From: Spirosoma foliorum
GTDB lineage: Bacteria; Bacteroidota; Bacteroidia; Cytophagales; Spirosomataceae
NCBI RefSeq assembly: GCF_014117325.1
Contig: NZ_CP059732.1
Coordinates: forward strand, 5,841,001-5,905,000
Direction: 5' to 3'
Length of the DNA: 64,000 nucleotides
The position numbers and the translations under genes were made by a program. Shown piece by piece: positions 7,254 through 15,670 of this stretch. The notes beneath the pieces are model-generated. The model was not told the DNA's origin, did no database searches, and saw nothing but the letters and a program-made list of their open reading frames with translations. The stretch's first letter is position 1. Each line of letters starts with the position of its first letter.

Positions 7254-9437
7254 ATGAAAACGAAAACAACCAAAGCCGTTGATCAGAATGATCTTCAGGA
7301 TATTGAAAAAATAGCCGCCGAAATGGCCGCTAGTGCAGTTTCTGCAGCTACCGTTGAGGTTAAAACGGCTAAAGTCCCTAAAAAGAAAGTTGCCAAATCA
7401 GACGTTGAAGCAACAGTTGAAATCGCTACTGATGATACAGCAGTTGAAACTGTTGTTGAAGGTATTGCCGATAAAGTAGTTATCGTGGCCGATGCCCCAG
7501 TAGCAACTCAGGCACCTGTTACTGAGAAAGCACCTGCTGCCGAAGTAACTCCAAAAGTTGATCCGAATCAGATTCTGTTCTCCAGCTTAGATATTTCCCC
7601 CGAAATATTACAAGCCGTAACCGACATGGGCTTCATTAGTCCATCGCCAATTCAGGCAGAAGCGATTCCCCCTATTTTGGCTGGTCGCGATGTAATCGGG
7701 CAGGCACAAACCGGAACGGGTAAAACCGCTGCGTTTGGTATTCCAGCTCTCGAACTGGTTGATGTTCAGGATCGTTCGGTGCAAGCGCTTATTCTCTGCC
7801 CAACTCGGGAGTTAGCGTTGCAGGTAGCCGAAGAAATCAAGAAACTCGCTAAATATAAGCGTGGTGTCCGTGTTGAAGCTATCTACGGTGGCGATTCAAT
7901 CGAGCGCCAAATCCGGTCGCTTAAGAGCGGTGTGCATATCGTGATCGGTACACCAGGTCGTGTGATGGATCATATGGAGCGTAACACGCTCAAACTCGAC
8001 AACGTGAAGATGATGATTCTTGACGAAGCCGATGAAATGCTGGATATGGGTTTCCGCGAAGATATCGAGAGCATTCTGGAAGATATGCCCGAAGAGCGGC
8101 AGACGATCCTGTTCTCGGCTACCATGTCGAAACCAATTATGCAGATCACCCAGAAATTCCAGCAAGACCCTGTTTTGGTGAAAGTTGTCAAAAAAGAATT
8201 GACCAACACCAACATCGAGCAGGTGTATTTTGAGGTGAAACCAAAAGCGAAAGTGGAAGTGATGTGTCGTTTGATCGACATGTACGACCTGAAGCTGTTG
8301 CTGGTATTCTGTAACACCAAGCGCAAGGTTGATGAGATTGTAGAAGACCTGCAAATCCGGGGCTATCAGGCCGAAGGTTTACACGGCGATCTTCGCCAGT
8401 CGCAACGGAGTAATGTCATGAGCAAATTCCGTGCGGGTACGACCAACATTCTGGTTGCCACCGACGTAGCGGCTCGCGGTATCGACGTTGACGATGTAGA
8501 TGCGGTTATCAACTTCGATATTCCGCTCGACGAAGAATATTATGTACACCGGATTGGCCGGACGGGCCGCGCTGGCAAATCGGGCCGGGCGTTCTCGATG
8601 GTAGGTCGCGATGAAAAATATCGCTTCCGTGAAATCCAGTCGTATACCAAAGTACGGGTTGAGAAAGGCGTAATTCCTTCTTTTGAAGATATCGTTGGCG
8701 TTCGTAAGGCTCGTTTCATTGAGCAATTGCAACAAACGATTCAGGAAAGCAAAGACCTGAACCTGTACGGCGACTTACTGACACAACTGCATCACACGGG
8801 CTTTACGACCGAGCAGATCGTAGCCGCTTTGGTGAAACGCAGCATGGGTCTGGAGAAAAACGAATTTGCCGACCAAAACCTGGGTCTTGAAGACGATCGT
8901 CGTCGTGAGGACCGTGGCCGTGGCAATGATCGTTATGCTGATCGGAATGATCGCCGTGAAGGTGGTCGTTTTGACCGTAACGACGGACCAGACCGTCGGG
9001 GTGGTAGCCGCTTTGGCGATCGAGACGACCGTGGTTCACGCTTCGGAGATCGGAATGACCGTCCAAGCCGTGACGACCGTGGCCCACGATTTGGGGATCG
9101 TGATCGTAACCGTAATGACGGACCAGACCGCCCAGCTCGCGACGGAGAACGTAAGCCTTATTTCGAACGGGATGACAAACGCGTTCCTCGCGAGCGTGAA
9201 GCGAACATGACTCGCCTGATGGTGAGCATCGGTCGTAAAGATTTCGTTCGTCCGGGCGATATTGTAGGTGCCATTGCCGGTGAAGCCAACATTCCAGGCA
9301 ACAGCATTGGTAGCATCGATATCTTCGACAAGTTCACCTATGTTGACGTACCAAAAGATGTAGCTAACCGCGTTGTCGACGTTATGGAAGGCAATACAAT
9401 CAAAGGTCGCCGGGTAAATATTGAAGTAGCACGGTAA
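7254..9437 (+). CDS. DEAD-box ATP-dependent RNA helicase with DbpA-type RNA-binding domain
   Basis: A 727-residue cytoplasmic RNA helicase, probably for ribosome assembly or cold-dependent RNA unwinding. The order is: an Ala/Val/Glu/Lys-rich N-terminal extension (1-103) unlike typical family members; Q-motif GFISPSPIQAEAIP; Walker A AQTGTGKT (about 150); PTRELALQ; DEAD (about 257); SAT; RGID and HRIGRTGR; an Arg/Asp/Gly-rich low-complexity stretch (about 543-642) built from repeats such as RFGDRDDRGSRFGDRNDR; and a C-terminal DbpA domain (MTRLMVSIGRKDFVRPGDIVG to the end), which in relatives binds structured RNA. All helicase motifs are intact. The ATG follows a long leader and is the first in this frame. 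A strong terminator follows. Naming as DeaD/CsdA-like is by similarity only. Confidence 0.95.
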   Translation: MKTKTTKAVDQNDLQDIEKIAAEMAASAVSAATVEVKTAKVPKKKVAKSDVEATVEIATDDTAVETVVEGIADKVVIVADAPVATQAPVTEKAPAAEVTPKVDPNQILFSSLDISPEILQAVTDMGFISPSPIQAEAIPPILAGRDVIGQAQTGTGKTAAFGIPALELVDVQDRSVQALILCPTRELALQVAEEIKKLAKYKRGVRVEAIYGGDSIERQIRSLKSGVHIVIGTPGRVMDHMERNTLKLDNVKMMILDEADEMLDMGFREDIESILEDMPEERQTILFSATMSKPIMQITQKFQQDPVLVKVVKKELTNTNIEQVYFEVKPKAKVEVMCRLIDMYDLKLLLVFCNTKRKVDEIVEDLQIRGYQAEGLHGDLRQSQRSNVMSKFRAGTTNILVATDVAARGIDVDDVDAVINFDIPLDEEYYVHRIGRTGRAGKSGRAFSMVGRDEKYRFREIQSYTKVRVEKGVIPSFEDIVGVRKARFIEQLQQTIQESKDLNLYGDLLTQLHHTGFTTEQIVAALVKRSMGLEKNEFADQNLGLEDDRRREDRGRGNDRYADRNDRREGGRFDRNDGPDRRGGSRFGDRDDRGSRFGDRNDRPSRDDRGPRFGDRDRNRNDGPDRPARDGERKPYFERDDKRVPREREANMTRLMVSIGRKDFVRPGDIVGAIAGEANIPGNSIGSIDIFDKFTYVDVPKDVANRVVDVMEGNTIKGRRVNIEVAR

Positions 9438-9458
9438 ACCCTGATTTTAGAGTTTATA

Positions 9459-9494
9459 AAAAATGCCAGTCTGTTTCAACAGGCTGGCATTTTT
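9459..9494 (+). terminator. Rho-independent terminator of the helicase gene
   Basis: A 17-bp stem with a 2-nt loop, 21 bp after the stop codon. AAAAATGCCAG pairs with CTGGCATTTTT and the inner TCTGTT with AACAGG. It is followed by a further T-run. Confidence 0.9.
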
Positions 9495-9557
9495 GTTTTT
9501 ATCAATTTATCCTGCCAATGCAACGTCTTGACGACCATCTTGTCTTTACGAAGTACT

Positions 9558-9640
9558 AGCATAGGGCATGGAGTTGGGGGCATAAACTATGACCTCGTTT
9601 TTCGCCCTTACCCTATGCCCAACCCCCTCAGCTCTATGCT
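9558..9640. repeat. Imperfect inverted repeat around the permease start
   Basis: The segments 9558-9583 and 9615-9640 share inverted words (AGCATAG at the outside, GGGCAT at the inside) with a poorly matched G-rich middle. The right arm contains two candidate start codons of the permease (ATG at 9615 and 9636). It could be a decayed hairpin or could affect initiation. Weak evidence. Confidence 0.4.
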
Positions 9641-12005
9641 ACGCAGCTATATCAAAATCGCCTGGCGAAATCTCTGGAAAAACAAAACCTTCTCGTTCAT
9701 CAATATTCTGGGTCTAGCTCTGGGCATGGCTTGTAGCCTGCTCATCATGATTTGGGTGCAGGACGAACGACACATGGATCGTTTTCACAAAAACGACAGT
9801 CGCCTTTATCGGGTGATGGAGAACCAGCACTACACGGGCGTTATCAACACCTTCGCTTCAACTCCGGGGATTCTGGCCGAAAATATTGTTAAAGACATTC
9901 CCGAAATCGAACTGGCGAGCCAGATGCTTTGGGAGAATACGCCCTTATTTACCGTTGGCAATACCTTCGAGAAAGAGAAAGGGCGCTTTGTACAAGGTGA
10001 TTTCCTGACGATGTTTTCGTTTCCACTCAAAGAAGGCAATCCTAAAACTGCACTCAAGCGCCCTGACGGACTGGTTATTTCTCAGAAGTTAGCCGATAAA
10101 TACTTCAAAGGGCAGGACCCAATGGGGAAAACCATTCGGATCGACAACACAGACGATGTGATGGTCACAGGCATACTCGCCGATATGCCAGAAGCCTCTT
10201 CGTTGAAATTCGACTTCCTGATGAGTTACGACCGTTGGAAAAAGGCAAACAAGTGGGCACAGGAATGGGGGAACAATGGTCCGCGTTGTTATGTCCTGTT
10301 GGCCAAGAACGCATCGATCGATAAGGTGAATGCCAAGATCAAAAATTACATCAAAACGAAAAATAAGGATAGCAACGTTGAGTTGTTCCTGCAAAACTAT
10401 GGCGAATCGTACTTGTATTCGAACTGGGATGCAGGCAAGCAAAACGGCGGCCGGATCGAGTACGTAAAAACCTTCTCCATTGTCGCCATTTTCATTCTGG
10501 CCATTGCCTGTATCAATTTCATGAACCTGGCCACGGCACGCTCCGTCAAACGTTCCAAAGAAGTAGGAGTCAGGAAAGTAGTTGGCGCGTATAAAAACAG
10601 CCTGATTGGTCAATTTCTGGGCGAATCGATGCTGATCACGCTGCTATCACTAATTCTTTCGGTGCTGCTCGTACTGCTGATTCTTCCCGTCTTTAACACC
10701 TTAACCGAAAAGCATCTTTCGCTCGATTTTTCTAATCCCACCTTTCTCTTACTATTGGTTTCTTTAGCGTTGCTCACAGGTTTGGTTTCGGGAAGCTACC
10801 CAGCGCTGTTCATGTCGTCGCTGAATCCGGTTGTCATTCTTAAAGGAGCACTGAAATTCAAAGCAAGTGCTACCTATTTCCGTAAAGGGTTGGTTGTTCT
10901 TCAATTCGGGCTTTCCATCATGCTGATTTTAGGAACACTTGTAGTCTATCGTCAAATCCAGTATATCCAGACCAAAAACCTCGGCTATAACCGCGAAGGC
11001 CTACTATATATGCCCCTTGAAGGCGATTTGGCCAAGAATTTCCAGGCATTTCGTCAGGAACTGGAACGTGAGCCGGGCATCAAATCGGTCACCTGTGCTC
11101 AATCAGATCCGCTCGAGGTAGGTAGTTCAACGCAAGGCGTTCGGTGGCCGGGAAAAGACACCACTCAATTGATGCTCTTTAGCCAAAATGCCATCTCGTA
11201 CGACTACGTAAAAACAATGGGTATCAAGCTGCTCGAAGGCCGGGATTTTTCACCAGAGTTCAGCACCGATACCAGTAATTACCTAATCAACGAAGCATCG
11301 GCCCGAAAAATGGGTTACAAAGATCCTGTAGGGAAAGAGATGACGATGTGGGGTAAAAAGGGGAAAATAATTGGCCTCATGAAAGACTTCCACTATAACT
11401 CACTTCATACCGCCATTGAACCCTTAATCCTGCATTTGCAGCGCGGAGCTAACGATACGACAAACTATTGGGGAAGTGTATTGGTGCGCACCCAACCAGG
11501 GCAAACGAAGCAGGCCGTCGCGAGTCTGGAAACCAGCTTTAAGAAGTTCAATCCACATTTCCCGTTTAAATACTCGTTCACCGATCAGGAGTTTTCGAAC
11601 TTATACAAATCGGAAAACACGGTTAGCAAGCTATCCAGCTACTTTGCATTCCTGGCCATTTTTATCTCCTGCCTGGGCTTGTTCGGCCTGGCCACATTCA
11701 CCGCAGAACAACGAACGAAGGAAATCGGCATTCGGAAAGTATTGGGCGCTGGTGTGCCGAATCTCATTGGCATGCTCTCCAAAGAGTTCATCCAGTTAGT
11801 GCTGCTGGCCGCTTTCATTGCCTTTCCATTGGGCTGGTATTTCCTGAGTGGATGGCTCGAAAAATACGCCTATCGTATCGATTTGGAGTGGTGGTATTTC
11901 CTTGTAGCTATTCTATCAGCCGTATTGATTGCTTTGTTTACCGTAAGTTTCCAAAGCATAAAAGCAGCTATGATGGACCCCGTGAAAAGTCTACGGGCAG
12001 AATGA
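9636..12005 (+). CDS. ABC transporter permease, MacB/FtsX type with two core domains
   Basis: A 789-residue inner-membrane protein. The N-terminus MLRSYIKIAWRNLWKNKTFS then FINILGLALGMACSLLI is the usual start of the large Bacteroidetes permeases of this kind. After TM1 comes a MacB-type periplasmic domain (about 45-260), then a FtsX core with three TMs (FSIVAIFILAIACINFMNLA and following), a fourth TM with a second periplasmic domain, and a second FtsX core (YFAFLAIFISCLGLFGLATF, then RTKEIGIRKVLGAGV). The motifs EVGVRKVVGA and EIGIRKVLGA mark the two repeats. No ATPase gene is adjacent. Upstream in-frame codons (TTG 9528, ATG 9615) only add non-hydrophobic residues, so ATG 9636 is preferred. 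The substrate is unknown; relatives export peptides or lipoproteins or transmit envelope signals. Confidence 0.9.
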   Translation: MLRSYIKIAWRNLWKNKTFSFINILGLALGMACSLLIMIWVQDERHMDRFHKNDSRLYRVMENQHYTGVINTFASTPGILAENIVKDIPEIELASQMLWENTPLFTVGNTFEKEKGRFVQGDFLTMFSFPLKEGNPKTALKRPDGLVISQKLADKYFKGQDPMGKTIRIDNTDDVMVTGILADMPEASSLKFDFLMSYDRWKKANKWAQEWGNNGPRCYVLLAKNASIDKVNAKIKNYIKTKNKDSNVELFLQNYGESYLYSNWDAGKQNGGRIEYVKTFSIVAIFILAIACINFMNLATARSVKRSKEVGVRKVVGAYKNSLIGQFLGESMLITLLSLILSVLLVLLILPVFNTLTEKHLSLDFSNPTFLLLLVSLALLTGLVSGSYPALFMSSLNPVVILKGALKFKASATYFRKGLVVLQFGLSIMLILGTLVVYRQIQYIQTKNLGYNREGLLYMPLEGDLAKNFQAFRQELEREPGIKSVTCAQSDPLEVGSSTQGVRWPGKDTTQLMLFSQNAISYDYVKTMGIKLLEGRDFSPEFSTDTSNYLINEASARKMGYKDPVGKEMTMWGKKGKIIGLMKDFHYNSLHTAIEPLILHLQRGANDTTNYWGSVLVRTQPGQTKQAVASLETSFKKFNPHFPFKYSFTDQEFSNLYKSENTVSKLSSYFAFLAIFISCLGLFGLATFTAEQRTKEIGIRKVLGAGVPNLIGMLSKEFIQLVLLAAFIAFPLGWYFLSGWLEKYAYRIDLEWWYFLVAILSAVLIALFTVSFQSIKAAMMDPVKSLRAE

Positions 12006-12006
12006 C

Positions 12007-12097
12007 GTAGAGCCGCAATCCCTTGCGGCTCCTTATCCGGATGGCTTTGATGCTACTATTGCTGACGCGAAAGAGCCGCAAGGGATTGCGGCTCTAC
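12007..12097. repeat. Paired REP-like palindromes in inverted orientation
   Basis: Arms 12007-12031 and 12073-12097 are perfectly complementary over 25 bp. Each arm is itself a palindrome (GAGCCGCAA and TTGCGGCTC around TCCC), so the element can fold as one long hairpin or as two small ones, like a BIME. It starts 2 bp after the permease stop codon and ends 3 bp before the convergent gene's stop codon. The 41-nt spacer includes GCTGACGCGAA, a word shared with the heptad-type hairpins. Confidence 0.93.
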
Positions 12098-12100
12098 ACA

Positions 12101-13465
12101 TTACGGCTCGTAATAATAACCGAAGATGATCCCCATTTCATCTTCGCTGGTTAGACCAAAACTGACAGCTTTTGCCGTGGTGTTGTTGTAGGTAATTTCG
12201 GATGTAAGGCCTTCGCCTTTTTTCAAGTCGATAGGCGTTGCAAAGGTGATAATGTCTGGACTTTCCCAGTCGGTTGAGGTATAAACAATTTCGCCGTCGC
12301 GGGTGCCGCCTTTTATTTTTATCACAAACTTCTCACCCAGCTTATGCATGTGCGACGTTAGTGTCAGGACTTTACGGGGCTTGTCGAACGTAAATGACTT
12401 GGTCATCGTAACCCGCGTGTTGGCGGGCAGGGTAAGATTGGTGTTGCTCAAATCCAGTGTCTGAACGACTATTTTCACGGTCGACTTATCGACTGTATAC
12501 AGGTTAATTTGAGCCTCCCCCTTCATTACCGACGTCGTTTTATTTACGAAATGTGAATTCAAATCGAAGGAAGCTCCGGCAGGAATTAGCAAAGCGGCTC
12601 CCGCCGGAAAGGTATAGTCCTGATACTGAGCCTGCGAACCTGCCAGATAAACGTGGTTCGACATCGTAAGAGCCGTCAGTATATTGAGAGAATTATCGGG
12701 ATTACGTAAATCGCGGATGTCGTTTAGATTGGGCAACGAGCTTTTACTCCGAAAATCGTACGCTACAAAATGGTGGCTACCGCTACGCATCTTGGTTTCG
12801 TACCGATTCACATAAATATCCTGGGAGTTCCCCACCATCTTACGGGTAAATAATTCACGCTCAAAATTAGGCTGAACATCGAATAGGGGAACTGCCATCT
12901 GGTAACCAGTCCCGGCAGTAGGTACTGCCAGAGGCTCATAAGTCGCTACGGTGACGGTCTTATCTTCCAGTATTGTAACATCAGCTACGTTACCCGTTTT
13001 AGGAGCGCCAGCTTCAATCCACCGACGAATAAATTCAATTTGCCCATCAGGCAAGGTGTTACCACCTAATGGCATAGGATTGCCATACTGTTTTCCTGAA
13101 TGGTGGGTGGCCGAAATATTGAGTTTGTGATACAGCAGGCTTTCCAGCGATGCATAAGGTTTTACTCGTTTGATCCCGTCGGCTTTTGCGTCACTATTTT
13201 TAGGATCTACACCAACCAGGTTCGCGTAGGCAACACCTGCAGCCAATACAAGGCCATGTTGGGCAAACGTACCGTCTTTTTCAGACGAATGACAACCCGA
13301 CGTAGCGCAGGAAGGCGTCAGTATTTTTTGTTGGATCAGGTCGAACGAAGCCACTTCTGTTGGATTAGGTGACTCTGTAGCTTTCTTACTACAGGACACT
13401 AAAGTCAACAACAAGGTTGTAATACCGACACAAAGGCCTAAACGTGTATAAGTCAGGAAGTTCAT
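12101..13465 (-). CDS. Lipoprotein with cytochrome c-like and copper monooxygenase-like domains
   Basis: A 454-residue lipoprotein: the signal peptide ends in LLLTLVSCSKK with a lipobox Cys. The first domain (about 40-160) has CATSGCH, a C-x4-CH variant of a heme c site as in planctomycete-type cytochrome domains, plus a late Met (GNPMPLGG) that could be the sixth ligand. The second domain resembles copper type II ascorbate-dependent monooxygenases (peptidylglycine/dopamine hydroxylase fold). The His pair in SGSHHFVAYD, the His in LNSHFVN, the HMH in LTSHMHKLG and the Met in EDEMGIIFGYY follow the order of the family's two copper sites. Redox hydroxylation at the cell surface is a plausible role, but the substrate is unknown. 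Confidence 0.75.
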   Translation of the reverse strand: MNFLTYTRLGLCVGITTLLLTLVSCSKKATESPNPTEVASFDLIQQKILTPSCATSGCHSSEKDGTFAQHGLVLAAGVAYANLVGVDPKNSDAKADGIKRVKPYASLESLLYHKLNISATHHSGKQYGNPMPLGGNTLPDGQIEFIRRWIEAGAPKTGNVADVTILEDKTVTVATYEPLAVPTAGTGYQMAVPLFDVQPNFERELFTRKMVGNSQDIYVNRYETKMRSGSHHFVAYDFRSKSSLPNLNDIRDLRNPDNSLNILTALTMSNHVYLAGSQAQYQDYTFPAGAALLIPAGASFDLNSHFVNKTTSVMKGEAQINLYTVDKSTVKIVVQTLDLSNTNLTLPANTRVTMTKSFTFDKPRKVLTLTSHMHKLGEKFVIKIKGGTRDGEIVYTSTDWESPDIITFATPIDLKKGEGLTSEITYNNTTAKAVSFGLTSEDEMGIIFGYYYEP

Positions 13466-13523
13466 AATCTACTTAGGCACAGAATTGCCTAACGAAAGAT
13501 AAGTATATTTCCTGTAGTTTCCG

Positions 13524-14303
13524 TTAAAATTGTAGGATAAAATCCTGTTTCGGCTGCTCTCGTCGAAAGAAAACCAGACCCACCCAGAATAAATCGACCG
13601 TTACGATAACTCTTGGATGCGCTTTTATGTAAGCCCATGCCTGCTCCATTTCTGCCGACCAATGAATATCATCAAATACAAATACGGTATCGTTATGGAT
13701 ATTCGTCAGGCAGGTTTCGAAGTAACGAACGGTGGGTTCGTAGCGGTGATTGGCATCAAAAAAAACGAAATCGATCGGCGCAAGCGAAGCCACTGACGAA
13801 GCCAGGGTTTCGTCCAGGTTACCCACAACGATATCCACATGGTGAGCACCTAACCGGTCAAAATTCTGACGGGCAATAGCAGCCGTTTCGGGGCATCCTT
13901 CAAACGTTATGACATGTCCCCCAAATGGTTTGGTGGCTTCGGCCAGATAGGCTGTGGTTATGCCCAGTGAAGTGCCTAGATCAACAATATTCTTCGCCTG
14001 AAATCGCTGAATGAGCCGAAATAACAAGCGACCAAAGCGACTTGACTTCTGCGAATTGCGGGCAATATCGCCAACAGTACGTTGTCGGGACGAATTTATT
14101 TTGGAACCAGCACCGAAATCGGCAATTGTAATTAGTTGTCGGCTCTTTCGCAGCTCTTTTCGTAATGACTGAATAGGTTCAACTAATGCCTTCGGAGCTC
14201 GTTTAGCCCGAATGACCTCATTGTACAACGCAAACAGAAAAGGAGAATGAAGCGAATGTTCGTCGCGGGCGCGACTTAAATAATGAAGATAAGCGGTAAT
14301 CAA
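13524..14303 (-). CDS. Class I SAM-dependent methyltransferase
   Basis: A 259-residue cytoplasmic Rossmann-fold methyltransferase. It has the SAM-binding motif I (NIVDLGTSLGITTAYLA, about 110-126), the acidic end of strand 2 (HVITFEGCPETAAIA), and the post-motif DFVFFDANHRY followed by VFVFDDIHW, as in the O-methyltransferase/class I families. The N-terminus (YLHYLSRARDEHSLHSPFLFALYNEVI) is a helical cap typical of a Bacteroidetes-specific group. The acceptor is unknown. It is transcribed after apaG, separated by a repeat, and may share its transcript. Confidence 0.88.
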   Translation of the reverse strand: MITAYLHYLSRARDEHSLHSPFLFALYNEVIRAKRAPKALVEPIQSLRKELRKSRQLITIADFGAGSKINSSRQRTVGDIARNSQKSSRFGRLLFRLIQRFQAKNIVDLGTSLGITTAYLAEATKPFGGHVITFEGCPETAAIARQNFDRLGAHHVDIVVGNLDETLASSVASLAPIDFVFFDANHRYEPTVRYFETCLTNIHNDTVFVFDDIHWSAEMEQAWAYIKAHPRVIVTVDLFWVGLVFFRREQPKQDFILQF

Positions 14304-14309
14304 AATAGG

Positions 14310-14377
14310 TATGAAGTAGGATGTAGGCTATATGATGTATGGGCGCAGAAATACATCCTATATCACATATCATACAT
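14310..14377. repeat. Imperfect intergenic hairpin with ATGTAT words
   Basis: Two inverted blocks of loosely repeated GATGTAT/GTATGAA words flank GGGCGCAGAA. The innermost segments (about 12 bp) match at 11 positions and the outer part is degenerate. It fills the gap between the apaG stop codon (14378) and the methyltransferase start (14303) on the minus strand. The word type is the same as at 20826. Confidence 0.7.
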
Positions 14378-14764
14378 CTAATTAAGTTTATACGGCACCA
14401 CCATAGTGAATTCCGGAATGCCGATGCGCAGTTGTTTGCCATCGATCATTCGTTCGACGAGGTAGGTACCCGTCATTTTACCAATGCTCGACCGCAAGTT
14501 ACAACCCGATACATACTCGTGAACTTCACCCGGCTCCAGTACAGGCTGTAGACCAACAACGCCTTCGCCTTCTACTTCGCGAACCGTGCCGTTTGAGTCG
14601 AAAATTAACCAATGACGCCGGAGCAACTGAATCGTATACTCGCTGGCATTCTCAATGGTAATTCGATAAGTAAATACATAGTGAGCCTGAAGCGGACTAG
14701 AGTAATCAGCTTGATACTCAGTCTTCACGCTAACTTTTACGCCTTCTGTGACTGACGAAACCAT
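14378..14764 (-). CDS. apaG: ApaG domain protein
   Basis: A 128-residue fibronectin-III-like ApaG protein. The family, named from Escherichia coli, is of uncertain role and is linked to divalent cation and nucleotide metabolism. Family marks are VTEGVKVSVKTEYQ, YRITIENASEYTIQLLRRHW, the Gly-rich VEGEGVVGLQPVLEPGE (a pyrophosphate-binding-like loop) and YVSGCNLRSSIGKMTGTY. The open frame runs upstream to 14890, but ATG 14764 gives the normal family length and N-terminus. It is divergent from ung, 143 bp away. Confidence 0.93.
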   Translation of the reverse strand: MVSSVTEGVKVSVKTEYQADYSSPLQAHYVFTYRITIENASEYTIQLLRRHWLIFDSNGTVREVEGEGVVGLQPVLEPGEVHEYVSGCNLRSSIGKMTGTYLVERMIDGKQLRIGIPEFTMVVPYKLN

Positions 14765-14907
14765 AAATTTAGTATCGTTTGCAACCTTAGAACGAAAATT
14801 AAGTTGATTAGTTTTGTTACGCAAGAACTGGTCTGAAAATATTTTCCATGAACAGGTTCCAGCATTTATAGGCGTATAATGCCTTATCACCTTTATCAGT
14901 TCCCTAC

Positions 14908-15573
14908 ATGAACGTATCCATTGCCGAATCGTGGAAAATTTACCTGCAAGCTGAATTCGACAAACCTTATTTCGTTGAACTGGCTGAATTTATTCGGCAC
15001 GAGTATAGTACACAACGAGTTTATCCACCCGGCCGCCTGATTTTCAATGCATTTGATAAATGTAGCTTCGACAACACCCGCGTTGTTATTCTTGGGCAAG
15101 ATCCTTATCATGGCGAAGGCCAGGCGAACGGGCTTGCTTTTTCAGTAGCCGATGGGATTGCTAAACCGCCATCCTTAATTAATATTTTCAAAGAAATTCA
15201 GGACGATCTGGGCAAACCTGTACCCAAGTCGGGCAATCTTGAGCGCTGGGCCAGCCAGGGCGTTATGCTTCTCAATTCGACGCTTACCGTTCGAGCGGGG
15301 CAAGCCGGATCGCATCAGGGCAAAGGCTGGGAAACCTTTACGGATTCTGTGATCAAGCTTATTTCAGATGAAAAACGGAACGTTGTTTTTATGCTTTGGG
15401 GGGCTTATGCGCAAAAGAAAGGGGCCGTTATTGACAGCAAAAAACATTTAGTTCTGAAAGCGAAACACCCCTCGCCTATGGCAGCTAATTATGGTGGATG
15501 GTTCGGCACCAAGCATTTTAGTCAGGCTAACGCCTATCTGGAAAGTAAGGGATTAGCGCCAATAGAGTGGTAA
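14908..15573 (+). CDS. ung: Uracil-DNA glycosylase
   Basis: A 221-residue family 1 uracil-DNA glycosylase that removes uracil from DNA to start base-excision repair. It has the water-activating loop VVILGQDPYHGEGQANGLAFS (Asp and His of GQDPYH), the Pro-rich PPSLINIFKEI, LLNSTLTVRAGQAGSHQGKGW with the uracil-binding Asn, and the minor-groove loop HPSPMAANYGG. In this loop the usual HPSPLS has Met at the intercalating Leu position, a conservative change. Full length. It converges on the amidase gene across a 34-bp-arm hairpin. Confidence 0.97.
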   Translation: MNVSIAESWKIYLQAEFDKPYFVELAEFIRHEYSTQRVYPPGRLIFNAFDKCSFDNTRVVILGQDPYHGEGQANGLAFSVADGIAKPPSLINIFKEIQDDLGKPVPKSGNLERWASQGVMLLNSTLTVRAGQAGSHQGKGWETFTDSVIKLISDEKRNVVFMLWGAYAQKKGAVIDSKKHLVLKAKHPSPMAANYGGWFGTKHFSQANAYLESKGLAPIEW

Positions 15574-15580
15574 TAATAGG

Positions 15581-15664
15581 TGGTTTACGGTTTGAGGTTT
15601 ACGGTGGCTGACGCGAAAACAAGTTCACATGCGTCAGCCACCGTAAACCTCAAGCCGTAAACCA
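15581..15664. repeat. Long intergenic hairpin, GTTTNNN heptad type with GGTGGCTGACGC core
   Basis: Arms 15581-15614 and 15631-15664 match at 33 of 34 positions with a 16-nt loop. The arm is TG, then GTTTACG, GTTTGAG and GTTTACG words, then GTGGCTGACGC next to the loop. It lies between convergent ung and the amidase gene, starting 8 bp after one stop codon and ending 7 bp before the other. It could act as a bidirectional terminator, although it lacks T-tracts. Confidence 0.96.
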
Positions 15665-15670
15665 TATACC

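Noticed and set aside
8803..9210. Antisense and alternate-frame ORFs over the Arg/Asp/Gly repeats of the helicase
   Set aside because: They arise from the repetitive codons of the low-complexity region and have repetitive His or Val text without protein features.
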